Assembly: GCA_020631235.1 (NCBI GenBank)
Contig: JAHDHQ010000003.1
Location: 1 to 46,449, forward strand
DNA length: 46,449 bases
Origin: Saprospiraceae bacterium
Lineage (GTDB): Bacteria; Bacteroidota; Bacteroidia; Chitinophagales; Saprospiraceae
Direction: 5' to 3'
Part shown: positions 18,619 to 28,430 of the stretch, piece after piece
How positions within the stretch are numbered: position 1 is the stretch's first letter
Layout of the letters: every line of letters begins with the position of its first letter
Program-made: the position numbers and the translations under genes
Notes under the pieces: generated by a model
Databases searched by the model: none
The model's input: only the letters and a program-made list of their open reading frames with translations
What the model was told of the DNA's origin: nothing

Positions 18619-19434
18619 TTAGAGCTTACGGATATAAATATTATCGTGATTTGCCTTCAACGAAAGATCTGTTCCTCCGCCATTAAGCTTTCCATTTATT
18701 TCATTTCCCACTTCATAGCATGAGTTTTTACGAGAATGGTTTACTTCTTGGATCACGTCAATGCTGATGTTTAAATCACTAAATATTTCTCCATAAATGG
18801 TTTCAAGGTTTAGATCTAATGAAGAAGATTCGGGAACACTTACATCTACAAATCCATACACCGAATGTAGCTCTGATGGAGCAGTAGTATTAACCCTTTC
18901 GAAGCGTACATCGATATCTCCATACACTGTTTTAATGGACATAGGTCCCGTGACTTTCGACAATTCTATATCACTGTAATTAGTGCTTATGATGAGTTCG
19001 CCACTCAGATTATTAACACTTAAATCTTCTGCATGCGCAGACGTATTTTCTACATATAATGATAAACCCATCGGCATTTTCATAGTGTACTCGCCCTCTA
19101 ACATACTATTGTTTGTTTGGGTTATCAATATTTTACCATCTTCTTCTAAAATGGATAATCCGATACCCGAATTGTCTTGAAGACCATAGGGGCTAAGTTT
19201 TTGTAATCCTTTTGTACGATCGATATCATCCTCCTCTAAATCTTTAAGATCCATGTTGACCAATACGATTTCCTTTCCTCCATAACCTTTTACTTCGGTG
19301 ATGTTTACATCTCTGAGGAGCAAAGTGCCTCTATCAGTTTCAAAACTAAATTCTTGAGCAAATAACTGGCTTGTCATAAGAAATAAACAAGCACAAAGGG
19401 TTAAATAATTATGTTTCATAATAGTAGGTTTCAT
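18619..19434 (-). CDS. Exported DUF4097-like beta-strand repeat protein
   Basis: A 271-residue protein. The first ATG (19434) overlaps the upstream stop as TAATG; the second ATG (19419) gives a cleaner signal peptide ending FAQ. The mature part is a run of short repeated beta strands (NLSGELIISTNYSDIELS, GPMSIKTVYGDIDV, HSVYGFVDVSVPE, LETIYGEIFSDL), the mark of DUF4097-like putative adhesins. It is the third gene of a sigma factor/anti-sigma operon and may be a cell-envelope target or sensor of that system. Probably periplasmic or on the outer membrane. Confidence 0.75.
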   Translation of the reverse strand: MKPTIMKHNYLTLCACLFLMTSQLFAQEFSFETDRGTLLLRDVNITEVKGYGGKEIVLVNMDLKDLEEDDIDRTKGLQKLSPYGLQDNSGIGLSILEEDGKILITQTNNSMLEGEYTMKMPMGLSLYVENTSAHAEDLSVNNLSGELIISTNYSDIELSKVTGPMSIKTVYGDIDVRFERVNTTAPSELHSVYGFVDVSVPESSSLDLNLETIYGEIFSDLNISIDVIQEVNHSRKNSCYEVGNEINGKLNGGGTDLSLKANHDNIYIRKL

Positions 19435-20210
19435 TAGTATGTATTATTAATAAGTAGGAGACCTTTTTGAGCTTCATCTTTAACAAACTTTAAATCATCT
19501 TCGTTGTCGATTACTTGATTTAAAGGGTCGATAATGCTTTTGTCTCTGGTATTTGACAATATATTTATTAGCTCTATTTTAACTGAAGCGTCTGCTTCAG
19601 CAGCCAAAGCTTCCACTAAACAAATCCTTACTTCTTCATGTGCAATGTGATCACTTAGGGCTTTAGCCGCAGCGAGCCTTACATTAGAACTTGGATCTGT
19701 TTTGAGCGTATTTCCAAGCAGTTTAATCATCGATTTATCTGGATCTGATAGCTTCCCACTTTCATATATTCCTTGAATTCTTTTCATGGGAGATGCAGCT
19801 TCCATTAAGTCGTTTACATATTTTAATTGTGATTGATCAGGCTTAACACTGGCCATTCCTGGCAGTTCTTCTTCTTGATAATTAAACCAACCTATCAACA
19901 TTCCACATAGTAATATTGATGCAGCAATCCCTATGTTTTTCCATGGTGTTTTCCCTATAGACACCACTTTTGGTGACGAGTGGGTTTTAGGATCTATAGT
20001 GCTTTCTAACAGGTCATTAAATCTTTGTTCAAGATCTAATGATGGCTGATGTACAGGTAAACAATCTAAATGATCATCTATGTTTTGCAAAGCTTCCAAC
20101 TCTATCAATAAAGCAGGTTGCTCTTGAAGTAACAGTTCGAAGTCCTGCTTTTCTTGACCATCCATTACGCCATCAAGGTAGTCAATCATTCTTTCCTCTA
20201 TGCTTCTCAT
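19434..20210 (-). CDS. Anti-sigma-like membrane protein with HEAT repeats
   Basis: A 258-residue protein. The cytoplasmic N-terminus (1-90) has the short zinc-less anti-sigma look (RMIDYLDGVMDGQEKQDFE), a single helix at about 92-110 crosses the membrane, and residues about 145-258 are HEAT-like repeats in the periplasm. Its start overlaps the sigma gene's stop by 4 bases (ATGA at 20207-20210), as expected for a sigma/anti-sigma pair. It probably binds and holds the sigma factor at the membrane until a signal reaches the HEAT domain. The signal is unknown. Confidence 0.75.
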   Translation of the reverse strand: MRSIEERMIDYLDGVMDGQEKQDFELLLQEQPALLIELEALQNIDDHLDCLPVHQPSLDLEQRFNDLLESTIDPKTHSSPKVVSIGKTPWKNIGIAASILLCGMLIGWFNYQEEELPGMASVKPDQSQLKYVNDLMEAASPMKRIQGIYESGKLSDPDKSMIKLLGNTLKTDPSSNVRLAAAKALSDHIAHEEVRICLVEALAAEADASVKIELINILSNTRDKSIIDPLNQVIDNEDDLKFVKDEAQKGLLLINNTY

Positions 20211-20779
20211 GATGTATAACTTTGATTGTATAAATTCTTTAATTGTTTTAAGCCTCTGTGTACTCTCACCTTTATGGCACCTTCAGTGACATTGTACATT
20301 TTAGCTACTTCTGCGTATTTAAGCTTTTCGATGCGTGTTAGAAGGATGATTTCTCTCGTTTCATCTTCAAGTTGGTGCATTACTTTTTGGAGTATTTCCC
20401 ATTTTTCTTTTCCTTCCATTCTCCTTATGGCACAATCCGAATGTAAAACGTTTTCATGATGTTCAATGTCGGATGAAGTCTTAAACTTCTTTTTGCGCCA
20501 GTGATCGTTACTCACATTTCTTGCAATCCTAAACATCCAGCTTTTGAAATTCACTTTTGACTCATAGCTGCTTCTGTATTTAATCATCCGCTCGAATACA
20601 TTTTGGGTCAAATCCTCACTAAGCCCTTTATCACGATTCATATGATAAAAGAAGTTATACAATGAGACTTGATGTCTCTGAAACAGTTGAGACATCATCC
20701 GTATCTCTCCTGATTGTATCCGCTCCATGATTGCTTCGTCTGTCACCAGTAGGTATTGTTTCGCTTCGTTATTATACAA
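20207..20779 (-). CDS. ECF-type RNA polymerase sigma factor
   Basis: A 190-residue sigma-70 family protein of the ECF class. Region 2 contains LYNFFYHMNRDKGLSEDLTQ and NFKSWMFRIARNVSNDHWRKK; region 4 contains REIILLTRIEKLKYAEVAKMY and the helix-turn-helix GAIKVRVHRGLKQLK. The frame opens at TTG 20779; GTG 20740 (VTDEAIMERI) and ATG 20728 are alternative starts, and the family usually begins close to these. It overlaps its anti-sigma-like partner by 4 bases. The operon sigma-HEAT-DUF4097 is typical of the phylum. A possible autoregulatory promoter lies just upstream. Confidence 0.9.
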   Translation of the reverse strand: MYNNEAKQYLLVTDEAIMERIQSGEIRMMSQLFQRHQVSLYNFFYHMNRDKGLSEDLTQNVFERMIKYRSSYESKVNFKSWMFRIARNVSNDHWRKKKFKTSSDIEHHENVLHSDCAIRRMEGKEKWEILQKVMHQLEDETREIILLTRIEKLKYAEVAKMYNVTEGAIKVRVHRGLKQLKNLYNQSYTS

Positions 20780-20804
20780 TACTGATAAGTTAAGTAAAGG
20801 TTAC
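20777..20804 (-). promoter_or_regulatory. Possible ECF autoregulatory promoter
   Basis: On the minus strand GTAACC (20799-20804), 16 bases and then GTATTG, overlapping the TTG start. GTAACC-like -35 elements are common for ECF sigma factors. If this is the promoter, the true start must be GTG 20740 or ATG 20728 rather than TTG 20779. Not otherwise supported. Confidence 0.3.
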
Positions 20805-20905
20805 ACAAGATTTGTGAATAAAAACCAAATACCTATTTGTGGGTAGGTGTGTGTTTTAAACTATTTCTGAGCCATTTCGTAGAAAAGAACCTTAGAATAA
20901 ATACA

Positions 20906-20932
20906 TTGAGCCATAAGAATTAAGTAATTTCG
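20906..20932 (+). promoter_or_regulatory. Promoter candidate for aspS
   Basis: TTG (20906-20908), a 16-base spacer, then TAATTTCG (20925-20932), one base off TAnnTTTG. The expected start site near 20938 leaves a very short leader before ATG 20950. Confidence 0.45.
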
Positions 20933-20949
20933 CATTAAAATTTTATAAC

Positions 20950-22722
20950 ATGTATCGGACGCATAATTGTGGTGAATTAAGAATGTCTCATGTAGGAACC
21001 GAAGTTACATTAAGTGGCTGGGTCCAGATTAGTAGAGACTTGGGTGGTCTAACTTTTGTAGATCTTAGAGATAGATATGGTATCACACAGGTGGTATTTA
21101 ATATGGATGAAAACGCCACGCTTTGCCAAGAGGCAAGAAAGCTGGGTAGAGAATTTGTAGTCCGCATTAAGGGCAAGGTTGCTGAAAGAAGTAATAAAAA
21201 CGCAAATCGTCCTACCGGAGATATAGAAATAGAAGCATCGAATTTGGAGATCCTAAACGCATCTAAGGTGCCACCATTTACCATAGAAAACGAAACTGAT
21301 GGTGGTGACGAATTAAGGATGAAATATAGATATCTAGATATTCGAAGAAATCCAGTGATGGAAAATTTAATGTTTAGATCTCAGCTAGCTATATCGACTA
21401 GAAAGTATCTTTCTGATCATGGTTTTATCGAGGTAGAAACGCCAGTTTTAATTAAGAGTACTCCAGAAGGAGCTAGAGACTTTGTGGTACCAAGCCGGAT
21501 GAATCCAGGACAGTTTTATGCGCTTCCACAATCTCCACAGACCTTTAAGCAAATATTAATGGTAGGAGGAATGGATAAATACTTCCAAATTGTAAAATGT
21601 TTTAGAGATGAAGATTTACGAGCCGATAGACAACCAGAATTTACTCAAATAGATTGCGAAATGGCCTTTGTCACACGTGATGAGGTATTAAATACATTTG
21701 AAGGTTTAACTAAGCATGTGTTTAAGGAGTTGTTAGATGTAACTTTACCAGACTTTCCTAAAATGTCTTATGACGAAGCTTTAGAAAGATATGGTTCTGA
21801 TAAACCTGACACAAGATTTGGGATGGAGTTTGTAGATCTTACTACATTGGCCAAAGGACATGATTTCCCAGTATTCGATAATAGTGAATACATTGTAGGT
21901 ATTTGTGCAAAAGGAGCATCTGATCAGTATTCTAATAAGGATATTAAGAAACTGACCGAGTGGATGCAAAGACCCCAAATAGGTGCTAAAGGATTAGTAA
22001 ATATAAAGTATCAAGCAGATGGAAGTGTTAAATCAAGTGTAGGTAAATTTTACAATGATGCGACATTGAACAGCTGGAAAGAAACCTTGGGAGCAGAAGA
22101 TGGAGACATGGTGCTTATCCTGTGTGGAGAAAAGGAAAAGACTCAAAAACAAATGAACGAATTGCGCTTAGAAATGGGTAAACGTTTGGGTCTAATGGAC
22201 CCTACTCAATTTAATCCATTGTGGGTTGTTGACTTTCCTTTACTAGAATGGGACGAAGAGTCAGAGCGTTTTCATGCCATGCATCATCCGTTTACTTCAC
22301 CTAAAAAGGAAGATCAGGAACGGATGTTAACCGGAGATCATGAAACCATGAAAGCTCTAAGAGCTGATGCTTATGATTTAGTCATCAATGGAGTAGAAAT
22401 AGGCGGTGGATCGATTAGGATTCACGATAGAGCGCTACAATCTAGAAACTTTGATTTATTAGGATTTACTAAAGAAGAAGCGGAAGATCAGTTTGGCTTT
22501 TTGATGGGTGCTTTTGAGTATGGTGCACCACCTCATGGAGGTATTGCTTTTGGTTTTGATCGATTGTGTGCTGTTTTAAAAGGGCAGAATAGTATTCGAG
22601 ATTTTATTGCCTTCCCTAAAAATAATCAAGGGCGAGACATGATGATTGATTCGCCTTCGTATATTGATAATACACAGATGGAAGAGCTAGCCTTAGAGTC
22701 TACGGCTATCAAAGAATCTTAG
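20950..22722 (+). CDS. aspS: Aspartate-tRNA ligase
   Basis: A 590-residue class II aminoacyl-tRNA synthetase of bacterial size. It charges tRNA-Asp with aspartate. An OB-fold anticodon-binding domain fills about 1-105; motif 2 is [18 protein letters not shown] at 218-235; a GAD insertion domain follows; and motif 3 is GIAFGFDRL near the C-terminus. Leucine at position 31 (SRDLGG), where non-discriminating enzymes usually have histidine, suggests a discriminating enzyme that does not charge tRNA-Asn. This follows from known residue rules and is not proven here. The gene is divergent from the sigma operon, with 170 bases between. Confidence 0.95.
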   Translation: MYRTHNCGELRMSHVGTEVTLSGWVQISRDLGGLTFVDLRDRYGITQVVFNMDENATLCQEARKLGREFVVRIKGKVAERSNKNANRPTGDIEIEASNLEILNASKVPPFTIENETDGGDELRMKYRYLDIRRNPVMENLMFRSQLAISTRKYLSDHGFIEVETPVLIKSTPEGARDFVVPSRMNPGQFYALPQSPQTFKQILMVGGMDKYFQIVKCFRDEDLRADRQPEFTQIDCEMAFVTRDEVLNTFEGLTKHVFKELLDVTLPDFPKMSYDEALERYGSDKPDTRFGMEFVDLTTLAKGHDFPVFDNSEYIVGICAKGASDQYSNKDIKKLTEWMQRPQIGAKGLVNIKYQADGSVKSSVGKFYNDATLNSWKETLGAEDGDMVLILCGEKEKTQKQMNELRLEMGKRLGLMDPTQFNPLWVVDFPLLEWDEESERFHAMHHPFTSPKKEDQERMLTGDHETMKALRADAYDLVINGVEIGGGSIRIHDRALQSRNFDLLGFTKEEAEDQFGFLMGAFEYGAPPHGGIAFGFDRLCAVLKGQNSIRDFIAFPKNNQGRDMMIDSPSYIDNTQMEELALESTAIKES

Positions 22723-22767
22723 TCTTAGTTTCGTGAATGTTATATATTACATTCACAAAATGAAAGT

Positions 22768-24168
22768 TTGGATACTTCTCAAAATAAATGGTCTAGTGTT
22801 TTTGTTCTTGGGTCTCTTGTGTTTTTTCTATTGGCCTGTTTATCCGTGTTTTATTGGGAAGAACGCACATTAACCTTCGATAATGCTTTCCAGATTTTTT
22901 TGATGATTTGTGATCATCGAATTGAAATTATGGCTGACAGATGGCCTGCTGCTTCGGCCAGGTTTTTGCCGATGTTAGCTGTAAAAATGGGTTTTTCCAT
23001 AAAAGCCATTGCCATTATTTTTTCACTTTCTTATGTTTTAGTCCAATATTGTTTTTTCTTTCTAACAGCCCATATTTTAAAGCAAAAGCGTTTAGGGTAT
23101 TTACTATTAGCAGTGATGCTCTTGGCTACTTCCGAGGGTTTTTATTGGTGTAATTCTGAGCAGATCCACGGTCTATCGGCCAGTATTTTATTATTAGCAA
23201 GTTTAAGGTCGTGGGAGAATCACCATCGAAAGATATTAAGTTTAGCATTGGCATGTTTGAGCTTTTTTATGGTTTTATTTTATCACCCTTTACTCTTGTT
23301 TCCGACTTTTTTCTTGTTGGTTTATAATCAGCTGAATGTAGGTTTTCAGGACCGGAAGACTCTACTGTTTTTAGTGTCGTTTGTAGCCGTCTGGTTCTGC
23401 AAACGACAATGGCTACCTAACTGGTATGATAACGGTAAGTCTGCCCAGTTTAAACAATCCATGGATACTTGGTTAACTAGGTTTTTCGAAATGCCGTCTG
23501 TTGATTACTTTATGGGTGAATGGTGGTCAAAGTACCACTTTTTAGTACTAGGCTTTTTGGTAGTTAGTTATTTGCTCATACACCGAAAGGAGTGGTTGCA
23601 ACTTTTATTTATTTACGCTTCTTGTGTTATTTATTTGGGAGTTGTTTTAATAGGTAATCCTGTGCCTGTTAATTCTTTTTATGTGGAGATTAACTTTTAT
23701 GCTCTTGTGGTTTTTTTATTTTATCCAATATTGTTGATTGTCAAAAAAGAGTTATTGGAAACCAATTGGTTTGTAGGCTTATTTAGTGCATTATTATTCG
23801 TTTCAATGTTGCGGATTCTTGTCTTTTCGGCGGCTTTCCAAGAAAGAGTAAAATGGGTAAATAATACATTAAGTCACCAGGCATGTGCTAAGGTGCTAGT
23901 GAATGAGAAAGATATCCCCAAGGAAGTGAAAATGTTAACTTGGTCCTTACCATATGAGTCATTGCTGCTGAGTCAGCAAAAAGGAAGGATTACTACTTTG
24001 CATTGGAAAAATGAAAGCTTTTTAAATGAAGGAAAATATACAGCTGACCAATGGGTAACGGATTTTAATAGTTTGGACAGCCAGTATATTGATAATGTTT
24101 ATTTTGATTGGCCGAGTGGCGAATATTGTGCTATGAATAGCCTCAAAGCATCTCAAAGCATTGATTAG
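22768..24168 (+). CDS. Polytopic membrane protein, possibly GT-C type
   Basis: A 466-residue protein with about ten hydrophobic helices and a soluble C-terminal part of about 100 residues. The frame opens at TTG 22768; no in-frame ATG lies between the aspS stop and residue 42, and the TTG start keeps the first helix (FVLGSLVFFLLACLSVFYW). FDNAF in the first loop recalls the acidic loop of GT-C glycosyltransferases, but no family is clear. The stop TAG overlaps the convergent receptor remnant stop by 4 bases. It follows aspS by 45 bases and may read through from it. Confidence 0.65.
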   Translation: MDTSQNKWSSVFVLGSLVFFLLACLSVFYWEERTLTFDNAFQIFLMICDHRIEIMADRWPAASARFLPMLAVKMGFSIKAIAIIFSLSYVLVQYCFFFLTAHILKQKRLGYLLLAVMLLATSEGFYWCNSEQIHGLSASILLLASLRSWENHHRKILSLALACLSFFMVLFYHPLLLFPTFFLLVYNQLNVGFQDRKTLLFLVSFVAVWFCKRQWLPNWYDNGKSAQFKQSMDTWLTRFFEMPSVDYFMGEWWSKYHFLVLGFLVVSYLLIHRKEWLQLLFIYASCVIYLGVVLIGNPVPVNSFYVEINFYALVVFLFYPILLIVKKELLETNWFVGLFSALLFVSMLRILVFSAAFQERVKWVNNTLSHQACAKVLVNEKDIPKEVKMLTWSLPYESLLLSQQKGRITTLHWKNESFLNEGKYTADQWVTDFNSLDSQYIDNVYFDWPSGEYCAMNSLKASQSID

Positions 24169-25607
24169 AAATAAAACCTAAGTAGTAATAACGGCGTTCG
24201 TCCAAGTAGAGATTTTTGGATATAGGCTAGATTTGTACTGTTTGTTACTTCATTAAAATCTTGAAAGTATTCACGAGCTACCACATTTTGAGTATTAAGT
24301 AAATTGATTACTGAGAGTGAACATTCAGCTTTTAATCTAGGAATCCTATTAAAGGAAGGTCGATAATTTACATTTAGATCAAAACGCATATAATTACGGA
24401 GGCGCTCAACATTAATTTCAGGATAGTCTAGAAAATATAAAAAAGGTGGTTCCACTCCTTCCTCTTCGTTTAAGACAAGTACCGGTCGTGTATAAGGCAA
24501 TCCTGAGTGATAATTTGCATTAAGTGAAAACTGAAGGTTTTTAAAGGTATAACTAGTGACCAAGTTTACATTGTGTCGAATATCATTTGGAGAAAAAAAT
24601 GGATTTTCTGTGGCATCAGGAAAATAATTTTCTATATGACCCAAAGAATAGTTTAACCATGTATTGATGCCGGACCATTGTTTTTTAATAAGGAAATCTA
24701 TCCCTTTTGAAACACTACTTCCTCTAGAAAAAAGGTCAATTGAGACTAAAAGATCATACACTGGAGATAAAGAAGTTAATCCAGTGGTTTTGTTATAATA
24801 AGCTTCAACATCTACTAACCATCCTGATTGGTTAAATACAAATCCAGCAGCTATTTTAGACGATTTTTGAGATAATTGTTCATCAGAAGTATTGATGATC
24901 CATAAAGGATTATCGACTTGAATTTGATCAAAATTAGTATTGGAAAGTTGGCTGATAAACTGATGATAAATACCTACATCTGTTTTTATTTTCCAATAAT
25001 CATTAATAAGAAATTGTGCATTTAATCGAGGAGAATACACCCATTTTTTCAATTCGCTGTAATAGCTGTTTCGAATTCCGGCATCAAGCGTAAAATGTTT
25101 TTTTGCTAAGGATGAAGATAGAAACGGATTTTGGAAGGTAGCCAATTCGTTCCGATCTGGATCAATTAATATATGCTCACCAAGATCTAAATCAACTTCT
25201 TTAATATTGAATTCATATCCAGCATCTATTTGCCATGCATGAGAAATATTTATGCTATTGGACAGTGTATAACTTGTTTCATCAATGCTATTAAATTGCT
25301 CAAGAGCGTTAACTAAAAGGCTGTCTTCAAATCCTTCTTGGAGATAATTATTAGTATAAGAAGAGTTGTAAAATGAAAATAAGATTGACCATTTGTCTGT
25401 CCATCTGTAGTCTAGTTCCGCATTAGCAATCCGAGTATCAACTACAATTTTATCGATGGATAAATAGTTATCACCTTCAAATGAAAAAGAGTATTGAAAG
25501 TCTTGATGATTTCTATAAAAACCAACATTCATAGCTAGTCTATCCGAAGCTTTGTATAAAAGTTTTGTATTCCAGTCATTGTAATCAAGAAGCTGCTCAT
25601 TGTATGG
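24165..25607 (-). pseudogene. TonB-dependent receptor remnant, N-terminus deleted
   Basis: The frame 24165-25532 encodes 455 residues of outer-membrane barrel, with NVVAREYFQDF near the end and a final aromatic RFYF. There is no signal peptide, carboxypeptidase-like domain or plug. The frame stays open upstream of its first ATG, reading NEQLLDYNDWNTKLLYKASD as barrel sequence, until an in-frame TAG at 25608-25610. Intact receptors of this type have several hundred more residues. Immediately upstream lies a piece of an unrelated gene (25597-25689), so a deletion has fused the two. The C-terminal stop overlaps the stop of the convergent membrane-protein gene. Almost certainly not functional as a receptor. 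Confidence 0.8.
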
Positions 25608-25689
25608 CTATAGCTAATGCAAAAACACCATCGCTCAAGGCGATCATTCGCTTGCTATAATTTTCCTGTAGACCAGTATCTTTTTCCAA
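25597..25689 (-). pseudogene. TMEM175-family (DUF1211) channel 5' remnant
   Basis: A 30-codon frame from TTG 25689 to TGA 25597 reads ...YSKRMIALSDGVFALAIAI. This matches the start of TMEM175-like potassium channels (DUF1211), whose first helix carries R-x3-(F/A/L)SDGVFAIA and continues LLVL. Here it breaks after AIAI and runs into receptor barrel sequence in another frame. Only the start of the first helix survives. The TTG may be a mutated ATG. It lies 104 bases after the DUF5916 stop. Confidence 0.6.
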
Positions 25690-25793
25690 TTAAAACATGT
25701 TAACCATTAAAACTGAATTAGGAAGATACCGAATTTGTTCAACATTCTAAAAGTCCTTCACCTGCCTTAAAAAACATGAGAAATAAAAACTAA

Positions 25794-28244
25794 TTAAATT
25801 TTACTAAACGCTGCAGCATCCAAAAAATACAAAACCTTTAACGAAAGTGTATGATTTAACTGAGTCCGTAGGATGTAATCCAAGTTGTCAAAATACGCCT
25901 CGTTAACATCCTTATTAAACGCAAAAGCATTAGAACGGTAGGAAAAAATGATGTCACTTCCAGGAGCAAAACGCCATAGATAATTTAAATCAATATTGAA
26001 AAAACTTGTATTAGCATTAAATACAGAAGTCCCATCTTCATTTAAGCCATTAAAAGAAGCATTATCCGTAATTGCACCTTCTGTACCTAAGTTTTTATAG
26101 CCATTATAATCTACTACATCCCAGTAGTGTCTGATACGTAAGGAACTGGCCATTTTATTAGTAAAAATATAATTGAGTGAAAGTGAGTTTTCTAAAATAT
26201 TTCGATCACGTCTTCCGATAGCAATACTATTCTCGTCAAAGTAGGTTTCATAATTATCAATAAACGTTTTATTGACAAAGCCTTCATCATTGTGCAGAAA
26301 CTCTAAATAGGTTTGGAAAATCAACAATGCCTTACTGGATATAGTCCACCTTGGTTCTAAGCTGACTTGAAAAGTATGTCGATCAGTATTGAAATAGTTT
26401 TCAATGCCAAAATTTGCATTTAAGGCCAAGGTTTTGCTATAATCGGTAGACACAAAACCACCTATCGATGCACTAGCAGGAATGATGAGATATCGAGAAA
26501 AATCAGGTGCTCTAGGTTCAAAATAATCGTGTCTTGCAATAGGATTTATAGAAAAGTTTCCACCTGTTCCTACAAAGCCTTTGGTAACACAAAAGAATCC
26601 ACCACTAATATCAAATGAGTTATATACAAACGGTTCATGCAAATAATCAAGCCCTAAAGAGGACCAAAACCTATATCGCTGAATGTTCTCGTTTTTTGGC
26701 TTAAACTCCCAATATTCTGAATATAGAAAAGCAGATCTTTCATTGGGGCTAAATAGAAAGCCTAAATCATTAGGATTGTAATTTGCTGACTCTACATTGA
26801 TGCCAGCATAGGTCTTAAGCTGTCCTTCGATTTCTGCAAATTCTGCAAAATAGGTATGACCAAGATCTAAACCGCTGGCAAGGAACCGCTGACTTAAGGC
26901 AGCCTTACCACTGATTTGGTATTTTTGTTTTTTGTTTCTTAGTTGAAATTCAGTGCCCGTTAAATTAGCATCGTAAGCTGCTCCTTCTCGCATCACATTT
27001 GTGTTTATTAAGGAGATGTACGAATTGTTTTTTAAACTTTGATCTATAACAGAAACATTGTAATTGGTCAATGGATGCTCTAATAATTCGACCGGTTCGT
27101 TTGCTTCATTTATACCCGTCACAAAGTTTCTGCGTTCGATAGCATTGAAAAAACCTAAACCAGTTCCATTTTTATTTCTACCAGAAATCTTAGTTGCATT
27201 AATCAACTGTGCCGTGGTATTTAGGCCATTAATTTCCGTGTAGTTATTATCTCTGAGAAGCTGGTTTGTGTAAAATGGTCTTTGGCCAATTCTGCGAGAA
27301 TAAAAGAAGCCACCTTTATTGAATATGTCTGTGCCCTCGGTAAAAAACGGTCGATTTTCATCAAATCGGACTTCAAAAGGAGTAAGATTAAATACCTGGT
27401 CATCTGAACGAACTTGACTAAAATCAGGGATTATAGTCATATCTAATGTAAAGGCATCTGTTATACCATATTTTAGGTCCATTCCTGCACCATAACTTTG
27501 GCTAGAGTTGTTGTTGGTAAATTGCTGACCCACAACTACAAAAGGTGTTAAGGATAAGCGGATCGGTGCCTTCACCTTAGAAATACCTTGTAGCTTGCCG
27601 GCCTGATTTATAAATCCAGGAACATTAGGATCCACAGGGTTCCAAAATGACTTTTCAAACTTTCTGCGAATTCTTCGACCAAAGTTTATGTTCCATTCTT
27701 GTACATCTGTCTCTGGAAATCGTAATGCGGAATAAGGAATAGCTACTTCTACAAGCCATCCATTTTCGAGTACTTTAACAGCACTGTTCCATACAGCATC
27801 CCATTGATATTGTTCGTCATCATTTACGTATTGTAAATCTGCTTGAACACCAGCAGGTGTGAGGCCAAATCCCACAGCATTAAGTCCATTTTGATAGGTG
27901 TCAAGGATGATAAAAAACCAGTCATTGATGCCCACGTCATCACGCTGGGTGAGGTTCATCACTATACCTTCTGGATCATTATCTTCTAAAAAAGCAGCTA
28001 CATACAATGCTTTATCATCATACAAGACTTTTACAGTATTATTAAAGCTACAAGCTTCTCCGAATTTGGGTTCATTTTGAATGAATCCATGACTGGGTAC
28101 GGCTTGATTCCATGCTTCTTCATCAAGCACTCCATCAATTTTTATATCTGAGCTAGTTCTTGAGGTTTGAATACTTCTTTGTTCAAACTGGGCAAAGATG
28201 GAAGTACTTACCAATAGAAGTAAAAATATTCTGATTAAATACAT
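25794..28244 (-). CDS. DUF5916 protein with CBM9-like domain (second copy)
   Basis: An 816-residue exported protein with a signal peptide (1-18) and the same plan as 16066-18549. The CBM9-like domain (about 25-230) shows IKIDGVLDEEAWNQA, LYDDKALYVAAFLED and IPYSALRFPETD. The DUF5916 beta-barrel region follows, with FEVRFDENRPFFTEG, KISGRNKNGTGLGFFNA and RFAPGSDIIFSYRSN. The two copies share motifs in order along their full length but are well diverged, so the duplication is old. Probably an outer-membrane protein; substrate unknown. It faces away from odhB across a 186-base divergent region. Confidence 0.85.
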   Translation of the reverse strand: MYLIRIFLLLLVSTSIFAQFEQRSIQTSRTSSDIKIDGVLDEEAWNQAVPSHGFIQNEPKFGEACSFNNTVKVLYDDKALYVAAFLEDNDPEGIVMNLTQRDDVGINDWFFIILDTYQNGLNAVGFGLTPAGVQADLQYVNDDEQYQWDAVWNSAVKVLENGWLVEVAIPYSALRFPETDVQEWNINFGRRIRRKFEKSFWNPVDPNVPGFINQAGKLQGISKVKAPIRLSLTPFVVVGQQFTNNNSSQSYGAGMDLKYGITDAFTLDMTIIPDFSQVRSDDQVFNLTPFEVRFDENRPFFTEGTDIFNKGGFFYSRRIGQRPFYTNQLLRDNNYTEINGLNTTAQLINATKISGRNKNGTGLGFFNAIERRNFVTGINEANEPVELLEHPLTNYNVSVIDQSLKNNSYISLINTNVMREGAAYDANLTGTEFQLRNKKQKYQISGKAALSQRFLASGLDLGHTYFAEFAEIEGQLKTYAGINVESANYNPNDLGFLFSPNERSAFLYSEYWEFKPKNENIQRYRFWSSLGLDYLHEPFVYNSFDISGGFFCVTKGFVGTGGNFSINPIARHDYFEPRAPDFSRYLIIPASASIGGFVSTDYSKTLALNANFGIENYFNTDRHTFQVSLEPRWTISSKALLIFQTYLEFLHNDEGFVNKTFIDNYETYFDENSIAIGRRDRNILENSLSLNYIFTNKMASSLRIRHYWDVVDYNGYKNLGTEGAITDNASFNGLNEDGTSVFNANTSFFNIDLNYLWRFAPGSDIIFSYRSNAFAFNKDVNEAYFDNLDYILRTQLNHTLSLKVLYFLDAAAFSKI

Positions 28245-28374
28245 ATTAGATAAACATCAGATACAAAGGTAAAGCTATTGGCTTAGGAAATAAAAATTTA
28301 TCGACCAACAATCATTTAGGCACATCTAAAAATAATATTAGATTAAACTAAACAAGGATGCCTTATTGAGTCTT

Positions 28375-28403
28375 TTTGCTTTCATATTAGCTGAGTATGT
28401 TTT
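28375..28403 (+). promoter_or_regulatory. Promoter candidate for odhB
   Basis: TTTG (28375-28378), a 17-base spacer, then TATGTTTT (28396-28403), one base off TAnnTTTG. A start near 28409 would leave a leader of about 20 bases before ATG 28431. Confidence 0.5.
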
Positions 28404-28430
28404 ACATTTATTGGTGTAAAAGCAAAAGCT

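Noticed and set aside
22760-22870. Frameshift at the start of the membrane protein after aspS
   Set aside because: ATG 22760 opens a 36-codon frame that ends at TAA, while the TTG 22768 frame gives a continuous membrane protein.
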